Assembly: GCF_005938125.1 (NCBI RefSeq)
Contig: NZ_VCQN01000001.1
Location: 682,001 to 746,000 of the forward strand
DNA from: Bacillus sp. BHET2
GTDB lineage: Bacteria; Bacillota; Bacilli; Bacillales; Bacillaceae_B
Length of the DNA stretch: 64,000 nt
Reading direction: 5' to 3'
Shown here: positions 42,253-50,841 of the stretch, in pieces
How the letters are laid out: each line of letters starts with the position of its first letter
Numbering within the stretch: the stretch's first letter is position 1
The notes under the pieces: generated by a model
The model's input: the letters and a program-made list of their open reading frames with translations, nothing else
Database searches by the model: none
What the model was told of the DNA's origin: nothing
Position numbers and translations under genes: made by a program

Positions 42253-42290
42253 AGAAGCTGAAGAGGAGGTTCTTCAGCTTCTGTCCTTTT
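42253..42290 (+). terminator. intrinsic terminator after the IDEAL gene
   Basis: AGAAGCTGAAGA (42253-42264) and TCTTCAGCTTCT (42271-42282) arms, followed by CCTTTTT. Confidence 0.8.
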
Positions 42291-42339
42291 TAAAAAACTG
42301 GGGGATTTTATTCTTAACGGTTGCATCTAAACCATTTAA

Positions 42340-42588
42340 TCAACTATCTAAAGCCCCCTTTTTTTCTATAATCTTTTTAAAGACAAAACCAGAAAGAAAC
42401 GCTAAAAAGGTATAGACAAAAACCCAAATCAAGAATGTGTCATTAAATATAGTAAATGTGGCAACCAACGTTGATATGAAGACAATCACGGGGGATACCA
42501 TGAGGGTTTGGAAAAGGAAATATCCAGCAACACCGATAATGATCGAAAGAGCCGGAAATCCAACTAATATCATAAATACAATGTCCAT
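42340..42588 (-). CDS. DUF2651 (YbeF-like) membrane protein
   Basis: The start is the ATG ending at 42588, after GGGAGGAG; a TTG two codons earlier is possible. The 82 residues form three helices (IVFMILVGFPALSIIIGVAGYF, VIVFISTLVATFTIF and LIWVFVYTFLAFLSGFVF), which match my memory of DUF2651/YbeF. The function is unknown. Confidence 0.65.
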   Translation of the reverse strand: MDIVFMILVGFPALSIIIGVAGYFLFQTLMVSPVIVFISTLVATFTIFNDTFLIWVFVYTFLAFLSGFVFKKIIEKKGALDS

Positions 42589-42815
42589 CAGCAACTCTCC
42601 TCCCTTTTAGTGTAATTTTACACCTAAAGGATACTTTCCGCAATTGGTTTATTATCTAGTTCTCTTGCAACCTAAACCCTATGCATCTACCATGAAAATT
42701 CCCCCTACTGACCGCTTCCACTATAATCAGTCCCAATCAAGCACAAATTGACAGGTAATAAGTATTCCCCCCAATTATAATGAAACCAAGGTTCGATCAA
42801 ATAGGGGGTAATAAT

Positions 42816-43835
42816 ATGCCAAACTTCGAAGTGGACATCTTGCAAATCAGAGGGAACTCTTTTCATATTGGGTTGAAAACGGGTGAAATGATCAGGAATA
42901 CGTCTATTCTTCAAATTATGGAATCCATCACCAAGCCAGAAATTGATATACAAAACATGAAATCGATCTATTCAATGTATTCTCCACATTTACTTGAAGA
43001 GTTAGAAGGGCTTGCCCAAGGGTTGGGAATTTCGAGTGAACGAGCAGCCGCATTGTTTAGTGGCTATGATGTACCTAAGACAGAGGCAATGGGATGCTCG
43101 TCCCTTCTAACAAATGAATATTATGTGAGGAATTACGATTTTACTCCTGATTTGTATGATGGAATATTTAGTTTGGTTCAACCTGCTGGAGCTTTTGCAT
43201 CCGCAGGATATAACCTTCAAATTCTGGGAAGACACGATGGTGTCAATGAACATGGGCTAGTTGCAGGCTTACACTTTGTCAGTAATGAAGGTTACGCAAA
43301 AGGAATTTCTCCATGGGCTGCCTTACGGATGGTATTGGATACATGCTCTTCCCTTGAAGAGGCTAGCGGCTTGTTGAAGGAACTCCCTCACTCTGCCTGT
43401 TATAATTTTTCTCTTGGAGATCAAAAAGGGAGGATGGCAGAAGTCGAAGTGAGCCTGGATAAAGTGATAGTACGCTATGGTGAGTCCTTCTTATCATGTG
43501 TGAATCATTTTCAGACGGATCAACTAAAAAGTAAAAATCGGCCAGCCATCCAAGGGTCACTCCAACGGAATAAAAATATCTTGGAATTAAAAGGAAAGGG
43601 CCATTCCCACCATGAAATGTTCAATTATTTTAAAAACACTCATTCACCGCTTTTCTTCACTGATTATACGAATTTATTCGGTACGCTACACACCTTTGCT
43701 TATTCTTATCAACATTCAAAGATACTCACTACCATTGCACGGAGCAATGATGTATTAAATATAAACTTCAAAGATTGGGTGAAGGGGGAAGACATTCCTC
43801 AGAAGTCCTTGATCGGTTTAATTCAAGAAGTATAA
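42816..43835 (+). CDS. C45 family autoproteolytic acyltransferase/hydrolase
   Basis: ATG 42816 (MPNFEVDILQIRGNSFHIGL) has GGGGGT upstream; the longer frame from 42780 starts without an RBS. The 339-residue product belongs to the Ntn-hydrolase group of acyl-CoA:6-aminopenicillanate acyltransferase. Expected features are GLKTGEMI, EELEGLAQGLGIS, then the self-cleavage nucleophile C94 in EAMGCSSLLTN followed by VRNYDFTPDLYDGI. The C-terminal half has GRMAEVEVSLDKV. The true substrate is an unknown amide. Transcribed alone, with a terminator after it. Confidence 0.88.
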   Translation: MPNFEVDILQIRGNSFHIGLKTGEMIRNTSILQIMESITKPEIDIQNMKSIYSMYSPHLLEELEGLAQGLGISSERAAALFSGYDVPKTEAMGCSSLLTNEYYVRNYDFTPDLYDGIFSLVQPAGAFASAGYNLQILGRHDGVNEHGLVAGLHFVSNEGYAKGISPWAALRMVLDTCSSLEEASGLLKELPHSACYNFSLGDQKGRMAEVEVSLDKVIVRYGESFLSCVNHFQTDQLKSKNRPAIQGSLQRNKNILELKGKGHSHHEMFNYFKNTHSPLFFTDYTNLFGTLHTFAYSYQHSKILTTIARSNDVLNINFKDWVKGEDIPQKSLIGLIQEV

Positions 43836-43854
43836 GTGAGAGATGAGAAACATA

Positions 43855-43901
43855 ATAAGGTCAACTCTCCTGTTAGCATCTTGCAAGAGAGTTGACCTTA
43901 T
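43855..43901. terminator. bidirectional terminator
   Basis: Perfect 15-base arms (43855-43869 and 43887-43901) containing AAGGTCAACTCTC / GAGAGTTGACCTT, between convergent genes. Confidence 0.8.
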
Positions 43902-43935
43902 TTATGGGTAACCTTTTTATTATTTATCCAATAGT

Positions 43936-44127
43936 CTAGAGATATTTTAATTCCTCCGTCAATCGCAGAAACTCTTCTTTGTTCCGGTGGCATAATGAAT
44001 GGTCAATCCCCTCTAGTATTTGTTCTTTGCGAAATGTCAGTAGTGCCTTGTCCAAAATCATTTCAGCAAATAATGAATAGAGGTTTCTGACCTCAGACTT
44101 TGGTGAGTTTAGTAAATGCTTCTTCAT
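43936..44127 (-). CDS. IDEAL-domain small protein (copy 1)
   Basis: AAGGAG precedes the ATG ending at 44127. The 63 residues consist almost entirely of the IDEAL-type helix-turn-helix region: SLFAEMILDKALLTFRKEQI and HRNKEEFLRLTEELKYL. A close relative with the same length and arrangement is encoded at 48498 on the same strand; both start MKK and keep SPxxEVxN/GN. Copies may be the result of a duplication. Confidence 0.8.
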   Translation of the reverse strand: MKKHLLNSPKSEVRNLYSLFAEMILDKALLTFRKEQILEGIDHSLCHRNKEEFLRLTEELKYL

Positions 44128-44236
44128 GAAAATCAGCTCCTTGACTTCTTTTCTATTATATTAACCATTTGCGGAATATTCAAACATATAGACAGGTGAT
44201 TTGTTCAAGGATATTCAAATATTATTTGTAAACATC

Positions 44237-44267
44237 TTGACCTAAACGTTGGTTCAGGTTGTATTCT
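44237..44267 (+). promoter_or_regulatory. MerR-type promoter (19-bp spacer)
   Basis: TTGACC (44237-44242), 19 bases, TATTCT (44262-44267). The spacer carries the dyad ACCTAAAC-gtt-GGTTCAGGT. An overlong spacer with a central dyad is the mark of promoters activated by MerR-family regulators. It lies directly upstream of the SDR gene. Confidence 0.75.
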
Positions 44268-44307
44268 ACAATTGAACAATCAAACATAGAAATAGATGGA
44301 GGAATGA

Positions 44308-45108
44308 ATGATGACAAAATATGCATTGGTTACGGGTGCAAATAAAGGCATTGGATATGAAGTAGTTCGTCAGTTGGCTGAACAAGGATATGAGGTTTTT
44401 TTAGGTGCCCGGAATAAGGAGTTAGGGGCAAAGGCAGTTGAATCACTGAGGCTTTCAAATGTAAGGTTCATTCAACTTGATATTTCCGAAAGGGCATCCA
44501 TTCAAGGAGCATACAATGCCATTCTGGAAATGACTGATCACATCGATTTATTAATAAATAATGCGGAGATCGCGTTGGATTTTAACATCCTACCAAGCGA
44601 AGTGAAAGTAGAGATGCTACGAGAAATATTTGATGTGAATTTCTTTGGTACCTTCCAAATGATTCAAACGTTTCTACCCCTCGTGAAAAGAGCTGAGGGT
44701 GGAAAAATTGTGAACGTCACGACTGACATGGCCTCACAAACTATGTTTGATAATGGGGATGTTCATCCACTAAATGTTATTGGGTATAATTCTTCTAAGA
44801 CCGCTGTGAATTCCTTGACGCTATCCTTTAGCAAAGAATTTACTAAAGGGAATCCTGCCATAATAGGTGTGACTCCAGGGTTCACCTCGACTGATTTAAA
44901 TGGTAATGCACCAGGTGGAAAAACGACTGCAGAAGGGGCAGCAGTCATCGTAGAGGTTGCTTTGAGTGAGACGGATTACCATGGTAAGATAGTTAACGAT
45001 AACGGGGTTATTCCTTGGTTAAAAAAGGGTGATACGATGAACTATTCGATTGGACAAGTTGCAAAAATACAAGGGAAAATCCTTAAATATGAAAGTGAAA
45101 TGAAGTAA
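44308..45108 (+). CDS. SDR family oxidoreductase with a MerR-like C-terminal tail
   Basis: TGGAGG precedes ATG 44308 (ATG 44311 also possible). The 266-residue protein keeps the SDR motifs: YALVTGANKGIGYEVVRQL, DLLINNAE (NNAG-like), IVNVTTDMAS with Ser, and YNSSKTAVNSL (YxxxK). Family members end near NDNGVIPW. Here the frame continues with KKGDTMNYSIGQVAKIQGKIL and KYESEMK. MNYSIGQVAK is the usual start of MerR regulators, so the tail seems to be a truncated merR gene that became fused. The 24-residue tail has lost most of the helix-turn-helix. Confidence 0.85.
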   Translation: MMTKYALVTGANKGIGYEVVRQLAEQGYEVFLGARNKELGAKAVESLRLSNVRFIQLDISERASIQGAYNAILEMTDHIDLLINNAEIALDFNILPSEVKVEMLREIFDVNFFGTFQMIQTFLPLVKRAEGGKIVNVTTDMASQTMFDNGDVHPLNVIGYNSSKTAVNSLTLSFSKEFTKGNPAIIGVTPGFTSTDLNGNAPGGKTTAEGAAVIVEVALSETDYHGKIVNDNGVIPWLKKGDTMNYSIGQVAKIQGKILKYESEMK

Positions 45109-45126
45109 TGGAAACTCCATCTTCTT

Positions 45127-45165
45127 AAAAGGTCCGTCCCTCTATTTTTTAGGGACGGACCTTTT
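45127..45165. terminator. bidirectional terminator with AGGGACGGACC arms
   Basis: AAAAGGTCCGTCCCT (45127-45141) and AGGGACGGACCTTTT (45151-45165) are perfect arms. It stands between the convergent SDR gene and the YibE/F operon. The core recurs at 54629 and 60851. Confidence 0.85.
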
Positions 45166-45166
45166 A

Positions 45167-45964
45167 CTATTCTGATGCCTCTTCATCATGAAGACTGGAC
45201 CTCTCCTTATGTCCCGCTTTCAGCAAGAAGTAGGCGGTAATTGCTGAGGTGACGGGGATTGCAAGTGCGACGCCGATTCCGGCAGAGCCGATGAAAATCA
45301 TTTCTGATGTGAATACTTTGGAATTCATGATTTCCCCGATGGAATAAGATAGATCTTTGAACCAGATGAGAAGACCAAGATATCCTCCGAAGAACGCAAA
45401 AAACAGGGTATTGGCGCTGGTACCGAGAATATCCCTACCAATGCTCATACCAGATGAGAATAACGCCTTTCTGGTAATCGACGGATTGTGATACGCCATT
45501 TCCCGCATCGGGGAGGAGATGGATATTGACACATCAATGATTGCCCCGATGGTACTCATGATGATCATCGATGCGCCGATTTTTACAAAATCGACCCCGA
45601 CATAAAGGGAAAATGCACCGATTTCCTCGGTTTCTTCCTCGCTGAATCCTTGAATCATGGCCGAGTCTGTCAACGCCAGGATGAAGAAAATCAAAGCCCC
45701 GGTCGTGATAATTGTTGAGATGAATGCTGTCACTGTCTTGATGTTGATCTCACTTATGTAAAAGAGGGAGATACAGCTAATCAACACGCATGCGAATAAG
45801 GTCAGGATGACCGGGTTCATATGGGGATCGTTCATCATGATAATCGTAAGTAGAAGTACCCCTGTGTTTAAGAACAATGCAACGAATGATCTCGCCCCTT
45901 TTTTACCACCGATCCCGACCATTAGGATGAATAAGATAGCTGCTAAAAATAACTGAACAGTCAT
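45167..45964 (-). CDS. YibE/F family membrane protein (second of pair)
   Basis: A protein of 265 residues with about seven membrane helices. YibE/F marks include VKIGASMIIMSTIGAIIDVSISIS (glycine-rich helix with Asp) and GMSIGRDILGTSANTLFFAFFGG. It overlaps the upstream gene by 4 bases (ATGA), so the pair is translationally coupled. The family is thought to be transport-related, but its substrate is unknown. Ends at the bidirectional hairpin 45127. Confidence 0.9.
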   Translation of the reverse strand: MTVQLFLAAILFILMVGIGGKKGARSFVALFLNTGVLLLTIIMMNDPHMNPVILTLFACVLISCISLFYISEINIKTVTAFISTIITTGALIFFILALTDSAMIQGFSEEETEEIGAFSLYVGVDFVKIGASMIIMSTIGAIIDVSISISSPMREMAYHNPSITRKALFSSGMSIGRDILGTSANTLFFAFFGGYLGLLIWFKDLSYSIGEIMNSKVFTSEMIFIGSAGIGVALAIPVTSAITAYFLLKAGHKERSSLHDEEASE

Positions 45965-47094
45965 GAGTGCACCCTCTTTCGATTCACGAAATAGATTGAT
46001 GTGAAAATGCCGATGGGGATGGCGAGAACTATTCCGATTCCACCACTCAATGCCCTCGTCATCTCCAGTGAAAGGTTCATGGAAAGAGTGAACCCTAAGG
46101 GCGATGCATTTTTGAAATATAGGATAAGCATGGGGATGCCCCCGCTAATATAGACAAAGAACAAGATGTTGGTCATTGTCCCCATGATATCCTTGCCGAT
46201 GTCAAACCCTGACTTTCTCAGTGCTTTGATGGAAATGTCAGGGTTCTTCTCATACAAACCGAATATGGACGAAGATAATGTAATCGCCACATCCATTACC
46301 GCTCCTAAGCAGCCCACAAGGATCCCGGCCATGAAGACCAGTTGATATGGACGTGTCAAAAACTGCATCTCTTCGTATCTCAAACCCTTGCCGTTTGTGA
46401 ATGTGACAGCAATATAGCTGATCAAAAGAGTCGTGAATGTGCAAATCAGGGTTGCCACCACCGCTGCATAGGTCTTCTCATTGAAGCCATTTACGAGTAA
46501 AAGGGAGACGAGTGTGAATACGATGACTCCGACGCTGCAGGCAATCAGTAGACTCACATTCTGAGAATTCAAGTATACATCCAATGCATAAGAGAGAATT
46601 AGCGCATTGATCCCTAATGTGATCAGGGAGAAGAGCCCCTGCTTTTTACCCACTACCAATAAGAAGAAGATAAAGGCCAAGGTGATGATCATGAGGGATT
46701 GATCCCGTTTGACATCGTTTATATTTCCTGTTAATTCAGTCTTACCGCCAGGGGCTGAATCGATGGAAACAAATAATTCATTCCCCTGATGGTAAGGCTG
46801 ATCATTGGCCCTTGAGTCTGAATACTTGTTTGTTAAACGAATGAATTCACCTTTATGTTCCCCGTTTTTCAGCACGGCTTTAATCTCCTGAACATACATC
46901 CTATCTTTATTTCCTGTCATATCTTCAATGTTTGTCATTTCAAGGTTCTTTGTGGTGATCACTTCTGCAATCGGGCGGTCATACAAATCCTGATTGTGTT
47001 GAACGAAGTAAAGGGAAGCGACAGCGCCAATTGCCAGGATGAGGTATAAACCAAGTTTCTTGTACGTTTTATTTTTTATCTTTATCTCAAACAC
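45961..47094 (-). CDS. YibE/F family membrane protein (first of pair)
   Basis: The start is taken at the GTG ending at 47094 (MFEIKIKNKTYKKLG), 8 bases after GGAGG; codons upstream in the same frame lack an RBS. The 377-residue product has an N-terminal helix, an extracytoplasmic domain (residues about 30-125, KAVLKNGEHKGEFIRLTN) and seven further helices with GCLGAVMDVAITLSSSIFGLY and GFDIGKDIMGTMTNILFFVYISGG, the YibE/F signature. It probably forms a complex with the second protein. Confidence 0.9.
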   Translation of the reverse strand: MFEIKIKNKTYKKLGLYLILAIGAVASLYFVQHNQDLYDRPIAEVITTKNLEMTNIEDMTGNKDRMYVQEIKAVLKNGEHKGEFIRLTNKYSDSRANDQPYHQGNELFVSIDSAPGGKTELTGNINDVKRDQSLMIITLAFIFFLLVVGKKQGLFSLITLGINALILSYALDVYLNSQNVSLLIACSVGVIVFTLVSLLLVNGFNEKTYAAVVATLICTFTTLLISYIAVTFTNGKGLRYEEMQFLTRPYQLVFMAGILVGCLGAVMDVAITLSSSIFGLYEKNPDISIKALRKSGFDIGKDIMGTMTNILFFVYISGGIPMLILYFKNASPLGFTLSMNLSLEMTRALSGGIGIVLAIPIGIFTSIYFVNRKRVHS

Positions 47095-47269
47095 TAAAAA
47101 ATCCTCCAGCTTTAGAATCGTTACCAAGGGATGGGGATTAAATCATCGTCCCATTCATCATTGGTCATGAATTATTATTCCACAGGAGAGTGGATTAAGC
47201 AAAGGCAGGGAGGTTCTTCGGGAGTTTTTCATACCCTTCTTTTAGTGCTTAAATATCTTTGAATTGATG

Positions 47270-47378
47270 GAAAGAACCATATTCTAAAAAAATCCGAACG
47301 AATTCGATTCTAATGTAAGAATTTCGAATGGTCATTCGGATTCCCCTTTGACTAAGACGGTTTAGTCTTTAGCCTCTT
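47270..47378. repeat. partial copy of the 14747 repeat family
   Basis: It contains AATCCGAACG (47291-47300) with the inverse TTCGGATT (47335-47342), then CTTTGACTAAGAC and AGCCTC, in the same order as the last third of the element at 14747-15093 (AAATCCGAACG, CGTTCGGATTT, CTTTGACTAAAAC, AGCCTC). The inner GC-rich block and left end are missing. The rest of 47379-47606 holds no gene that I can support. Confidence 0.65.
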
Positions 47379-47606
47379 CCCATAAGCTTAGAGAATTGTC
47401 ACGCCGCCTGAGATACGTAACGCCAATCCATTTGAATACGATTGCTCGCATTCTTTCTAAAGCTTACTGTATGAAACGGGTTTCATAGCAAGTAGAATAT
47501 AAAAAAACTTGAAGAACACCCTGTAAGGGTTACTTACAAACAAATTGGTACCTTTTAAACGGATACACCTTAAATGATAAATATAGACATCAATCCAGGC
47601 TTTTTT

Positions 47607-47614
47607 CATACACT
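47607..47614 (+). promoter_or_regulatory. candidate SigE -10 element before cwlJ
   Basis: CATACACT equals the mother-cell sigma E -10 consensus CATACAMT. It lies 18 bases before the ATG, so the transcript would begin at about the RBS. A good -35 is not visible, which lowers confidence. Confidence 0.35.
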
Positions 47615-47632
47615 ATTTTTGAGGTGAATAAA

Positions 47633-48076
47633 ATGCCCAGAGTCAAATACACAGATGCAGATGTTGCCCTGATGGCAAGAATGATGAGAGCGGAAGCGGA
47701 AGGTGAAGGTAAACAAGGGATGTTATATGTTGGAAATATTATCGTCAATCGGGCCAAGGCAGATTGTTTGGACTTCAAAAAAGTAAGAACCATCCGACAA
47801 GTCATCTTTCATGTACAAGGAGGAAACTATTCCTTTGAAGCGGTTCAAAAAGGAAATCTCTTCTATAACAGAGCAAGATCGGTTGAAAAGAAGTTAGCCA
47901 AAAAAAATCTGGACTACTGGAGCCAGCATCCAGCGAAATATTCTCTTTGGTACTTTAATCCTTATGCACCATGTCCCCCAACATGGTACGGCCAACCATT
48001 TGCGGGTCAATTTAAAAACCATTGCTATTATGAGCCGGCAGCGGGGACATGTGAGAGTGTGTACACCGGAGGATAA
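47633..48076 (+). CDS. cwlJ: spore cortex-lytic enzyme CwlJ
   Basis: ATG 47633 follows GAGGTG by 6 bases; the GTG 47624 overlaps that RBS. The product of 147 residues, the usual CwlJ length, has no signal peptide. Catalytic Glu21 lies in MMRAEAEGEGKQGMLYVGN, with NIIVNRAKADCLDF, AKYSLWYFNPYAPCPPTWY and GTCESVY at the end. CwlJ is a coat-located cortex hydrolase activated during germination. The partner gene gerQ is not next to it here. Confidence 0.93.
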   Translation: MPRVKYTDADVALMARMMRAEAEGEGKQGMLYVGNIIVNRAKADCLDFKKVRTIRQVIFHVQGGNYSFEAVQKGNLFYNRARSVEKKLAKKNLDYWSQHPAKYSLWYFNPYAPCPPTWYGQPFAGQFKNHCYYEPAAGTCESVYTGG

Positions 48077-48112
48077 GTTTATTGTTACTTGAGGGTCTTA
48101 GTACCAATATTT

Positions 48113-48156
48113 ATAAGGGAGTTCCTACAATTTATATGGAGTTCCCTTATTATTTT
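48113..48156 (+). terminator. terminator-like hairpin after cwlJ
   Basis: ATAAGGGA (48113-48120) and TCCCTTAT (48143-48150) arms with a T-rich tail. Between it and 48380 nothing can be supported. Confidence 0.55.
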
Positions 48157-48380
48157 CTAATAACCATTGTGATTCAGACAGTTAGAGCAATGTAGAATTA
48201 TAAATTATCAGAGACATCATTTCGAGCATTCATTTTGTTAAATGATGGGAGGAGAAGTGGAACATAGTAGAAAACTATTCATTTGAATTTCCAGAGAATT
48301 GTCCTCGACCTTAGATGATATAAGGTAGACTAGTTTTAGTTGAATTTAATAATCGATTCGTTTCTAAGAAGACATACGAA

Positions 48381-48438
48381 TGGGGTCTGATTCCAGGATC
48401 GCTTGTGGTTAAGCGTACCGAGGATCAGGCCCCATTTT
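48381..48438 (+). terminator. orphan hairpin with T-run
   Basis: TGGGGTCTGATTCC (48381-48394) pairs imperfectly with GGATCAGGCCCCA (48422-48434), with an inner CGCTT/AAGCG, then TTTTT. No + strand gene ends close to it. Confidence 0.5.
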
Positions 48439-48497
48439 TCCCTTATATCAATGTGATAGGCTACGTCTTCTTGCGTCTATGGATCATGATGAATCTA

Positions 48498-48695
48498 TTA
48501 ATCCTTAATTTGCTTTAATTCCTCTGTTAATCGTAGGAATTCACTTTTGTTTCTGTTACGTAATGATTGGTCGATTTTTTGATCGAGTTGCTCTTTTCGG
48601 AATTTTAGTAGAGCCTCGTCTAATATCATTTCTGCAAATAAGGAATCCATGTTACCAATTTCATGCTGCGGTGAATGAAGCACATACTTTTTCAT
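48498..48695 (-). CDS. IDEAL-domain small protein (copy 2)
   Basis: AAGGAG precedes the ATG ending at 48695. The 65 residues match copy 1 (43936) closely: SLFAEMILDEALLKFRKEQL and NRNKSEFLRLTEELKQIKD. The leader sequences of both genes are also similar (TCAAGGAG-type RBS followed by a basic start). The role is unknown; related small IDEAL proteins in Bacillus include sporulation- or competence-linked ones. Confidence 0.8.
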   Translation of the reverse strand: MKKYVLHSPQHEIGNMDSLFAEMILDEALLKFRKEQLDQKIDQSLRNRNKSEFLRLTEELKQIKD

Positions 48696-49101
48696 GAAAA
48701 ATCAACTCCTTGACCTTTTTTTCATTATACTAAATATTGTCTAAATATTCAAACGTTTTGAAAGGAAATGATAGAAAAGGTCTATGGTCACATCCTTCCA
48801 TATTATAATCATCCTATTTCCCCTTCCCGATCCAACTATGTTTTCTGCCTGTCTACTAATAAAATGGTATCGTTTTCCATTCTCCATCAAAAGTTGTAGA
48901 AAACATGTGGCTAATGGATGGTTAAGGTCGATTGAAAGCTGAATAGAATAAAAGTAGATCGTAAGAAGAGTTTCAACAGGTATAAACCCAGTAAGTAGAT
49001 AAAATGGAATGAAGGTAATGTGCATTGAATTGCCTCAATTCAATTTATAGTGAATATTTTTATAATTTGGTATAAAATAGAATTTTGTGAGGGGGGAAAT
49101 T
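48696..49101. other. intergenic region before the ABC exporter operon
   Basis: A minus-strand frame at 48741-49025 has no RBS or recognisable sequence and is rejected. A TATAAT-like -10 (near 49057) may drive the exporter genes. Nothing else is supported. Confidence 0.35.
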
Positions 49102-50841
49102 ATGAACTTATTAAAAACAACGTTATCTCATTTTAAGCCTTACTGGAGGAAGCTCTTAGTGGCTCTAAGCTTCTCGATTATAGGAGGACTATTTACAATT
49201 GTGCCATCGATTCTCGTCAAACGACTGGTGGACGATGTAATCGTTGGTGGCGAATTAGAATTCTTAGTCTGGGTAGTTGTGGGGATCCTTGGAGCATATT
49301 TAGGTAAATCCCTGTTTGAGACCATGCAGGAATATGTGCAGGTAAAAATCGGACTGGATGTGATTACGGATATGCAGATTCGGGCGTTCAGAAGGCTCCA
49401 CCGGACCCCGATGTCGTTCTTCTCTAAAACACCCAGGGGAGATATGCTGTACCGCTTGACTCATGATGTGGAGTCGATTCAGAACCTGAATAATACGGTC
49501 GTACCTCGTATCTTGCAACAAGTGGTAGGTGCTGTAGCGGCCTTTTCCACTGTGTTCATTCTATTCTGGCCGGCGGCGATTGTTATGTTTGCCGTATTCG
49601 CAATTTATATTATTCCATCGTTTACGTTAGGGAAGAAGATGAGAAAGATGAGTGCGATTCAGCGGGAGATGAGTGCGGATATGTATCAGCACCTGCAGGA
49701 AAGCATTGAGAGTGTCAGATTGGTACGGACATACCAGACGCAGGATATGGAAGTAGGTACGCAGGAGAAGAAGTTAACCGCTTGGAAGCAATTCTCGATT
49801 CGTGCAGCTCTTATAGGGAAGGTGAACTGGCGTCTCGGGAATCTGTTCAATATTGCAGCACCTGGTGTCGTGATGCTGATCGGAGGTTGGGCAATTTGGG
49901 ACGGGGCGATTACGATTGGTACGTTGGTTGCCTGCCTAAGCTTCATTCCTATTATGTTTCTGCCCGTCCGGTCCATGGCAGAGCATGCTTTGACCATTCA
50001 ACAGGCAATTCCTGCACTTCAGCGAATCTATGAATATTTTGATTTACCAGAAGAACATATTGAGAATCTTCCTTCCTTTGGCGATGTGATAGGAAAGATA
50101 GACCTTGAGAACCTTTGGTTTGCTTATCCCGGAACGGATAAGCACGTTCTAAAAGGTGTGTCACTATCCCTTGAGCAAGGAAATCACATCGGAATTGTAG
50201 GGACCAGTGGCGGAGGGAAAAGCACTCTGGTCCAACTCTTACTGGGACTATATGAACCTCAGCAAGGCTCTGTTTTGATTGATAATAAGGACTTATTTTC
50301 CTATAACCGGAACAGCTTCCGACAACAAGTGGGTGTGGTCTCCCAAGAGACATTTTTACTCAATAACACCCTCCGCCAAAACCTATTGTACGGGAAGCCG
50401 GATGCCACGATGGAAGAATTAGAGAGGGCTGTTGAAGCGTCTGGTTTAAAGGAATTAATCATTTCACTGGATGAGGGGTATGAAACGATTGTTGGAGAGA
50501 GGGGATTGAAACTCTCCGGCGGCCAACGACAACGGGTTGCACTTGCACGGGCGATTTTGAGACAGCCGCCTCTGTTGATCTTTGATGAGGCGACTTCTTC
50601 CTTGGATGGGGAAACAGAAGAACGGGTACAGGCATCACTTGAGAAACTGATTCCAGGTCGTACAACGATCACGATTGCCCATCGATTGGTCACGGTGAGG
50701 AATGCTGATGTGATCATCCTTCTGGATCAGGGTGTAGTCGCTGAAACAGGGACACATGAGAAGTTACTCACGCAAAGAGGCAAGTATTATGAACTATACA
50801 AAGCACAATACAGGGAACTCGAAAAGGAGATGATCGGATGA
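49102..50841 (+). CDS. ABC transporter, fused permease and ATPase (exporter half 1)
   Basis: GAGGGGGG precedes ATG 49102. The 579 residues: six-helix exporter membrane domain (about 1-310) and nucleotide-binding domain with Walker A GTSGGGKSTL, signature LSGGQRQRVALARA, Walker B LLIFDEATSSLD with the catalytic Glu, and H-loop TIAHRL. Both halves of the pair have intact catalytic Glu. Its end overlaps the next gene by 4 bases, so a heterodimeric exporter of YfiB/YfiC or BmrC/BmrD type is likely. The cargo is unknown; drugs or lipids are usual. Confidence 0.92.
   Translation: MNLLKTTLSHFKPYWRKLLVALSFSIIGGLFTIVPSILVKRLVDDVIVGGELEFLVWVVVGILGAYLGKSLFETMQEYVQVKIGLDVITDMQIRAFRRLHRTPMSFFSKTPRGDMLYRLTHDVESIQNLNNTVVPRILQQVVGAVAAFSTVFILFWPAAIVMFAVFAIYIIPSFTLGKKMRKMSAIQREMSADMYQHLQESIESVRLVRTYQTQDMEVGTQEKKLTAWKQFSIRAALIGKVNWRLGNLFNIAAPGVVMLIGGWAIWDGAITIGTLVACLSFIPIMFLPVRSMAEHALTIQQAIPALQRIYEYFDLPEEHIENLPSFGDVIGKIDLENLWFAYPGTDKHVLKGVSLSLEQGNHIGIVGTSGGGKSTLVQLLLGLYEPQQGSVLIDNKDLFSYNRNSFRQQVGVVSQETFLLNNTLRQNLLYGKPDATMEELERAVEASGLKELIISLDEGYETIVGERGLKLSGGQRQRVALARAILRQPPLLIFDEATSSLDGETEERVQASLEKLIPGRTTITIAHRLVTVRNADVIILLDQGVVAETGTHEKLLTQRGKYYELYKAQYRELEKEMIG

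Noticed and set aside
48741-49025. 94-codon minus-strand ORF upstream of the ABC exporter
   Set aside because: No Shine-Dalgarno site, no recognisable sequence, and it would occupy the promoter region of the downstream operon.
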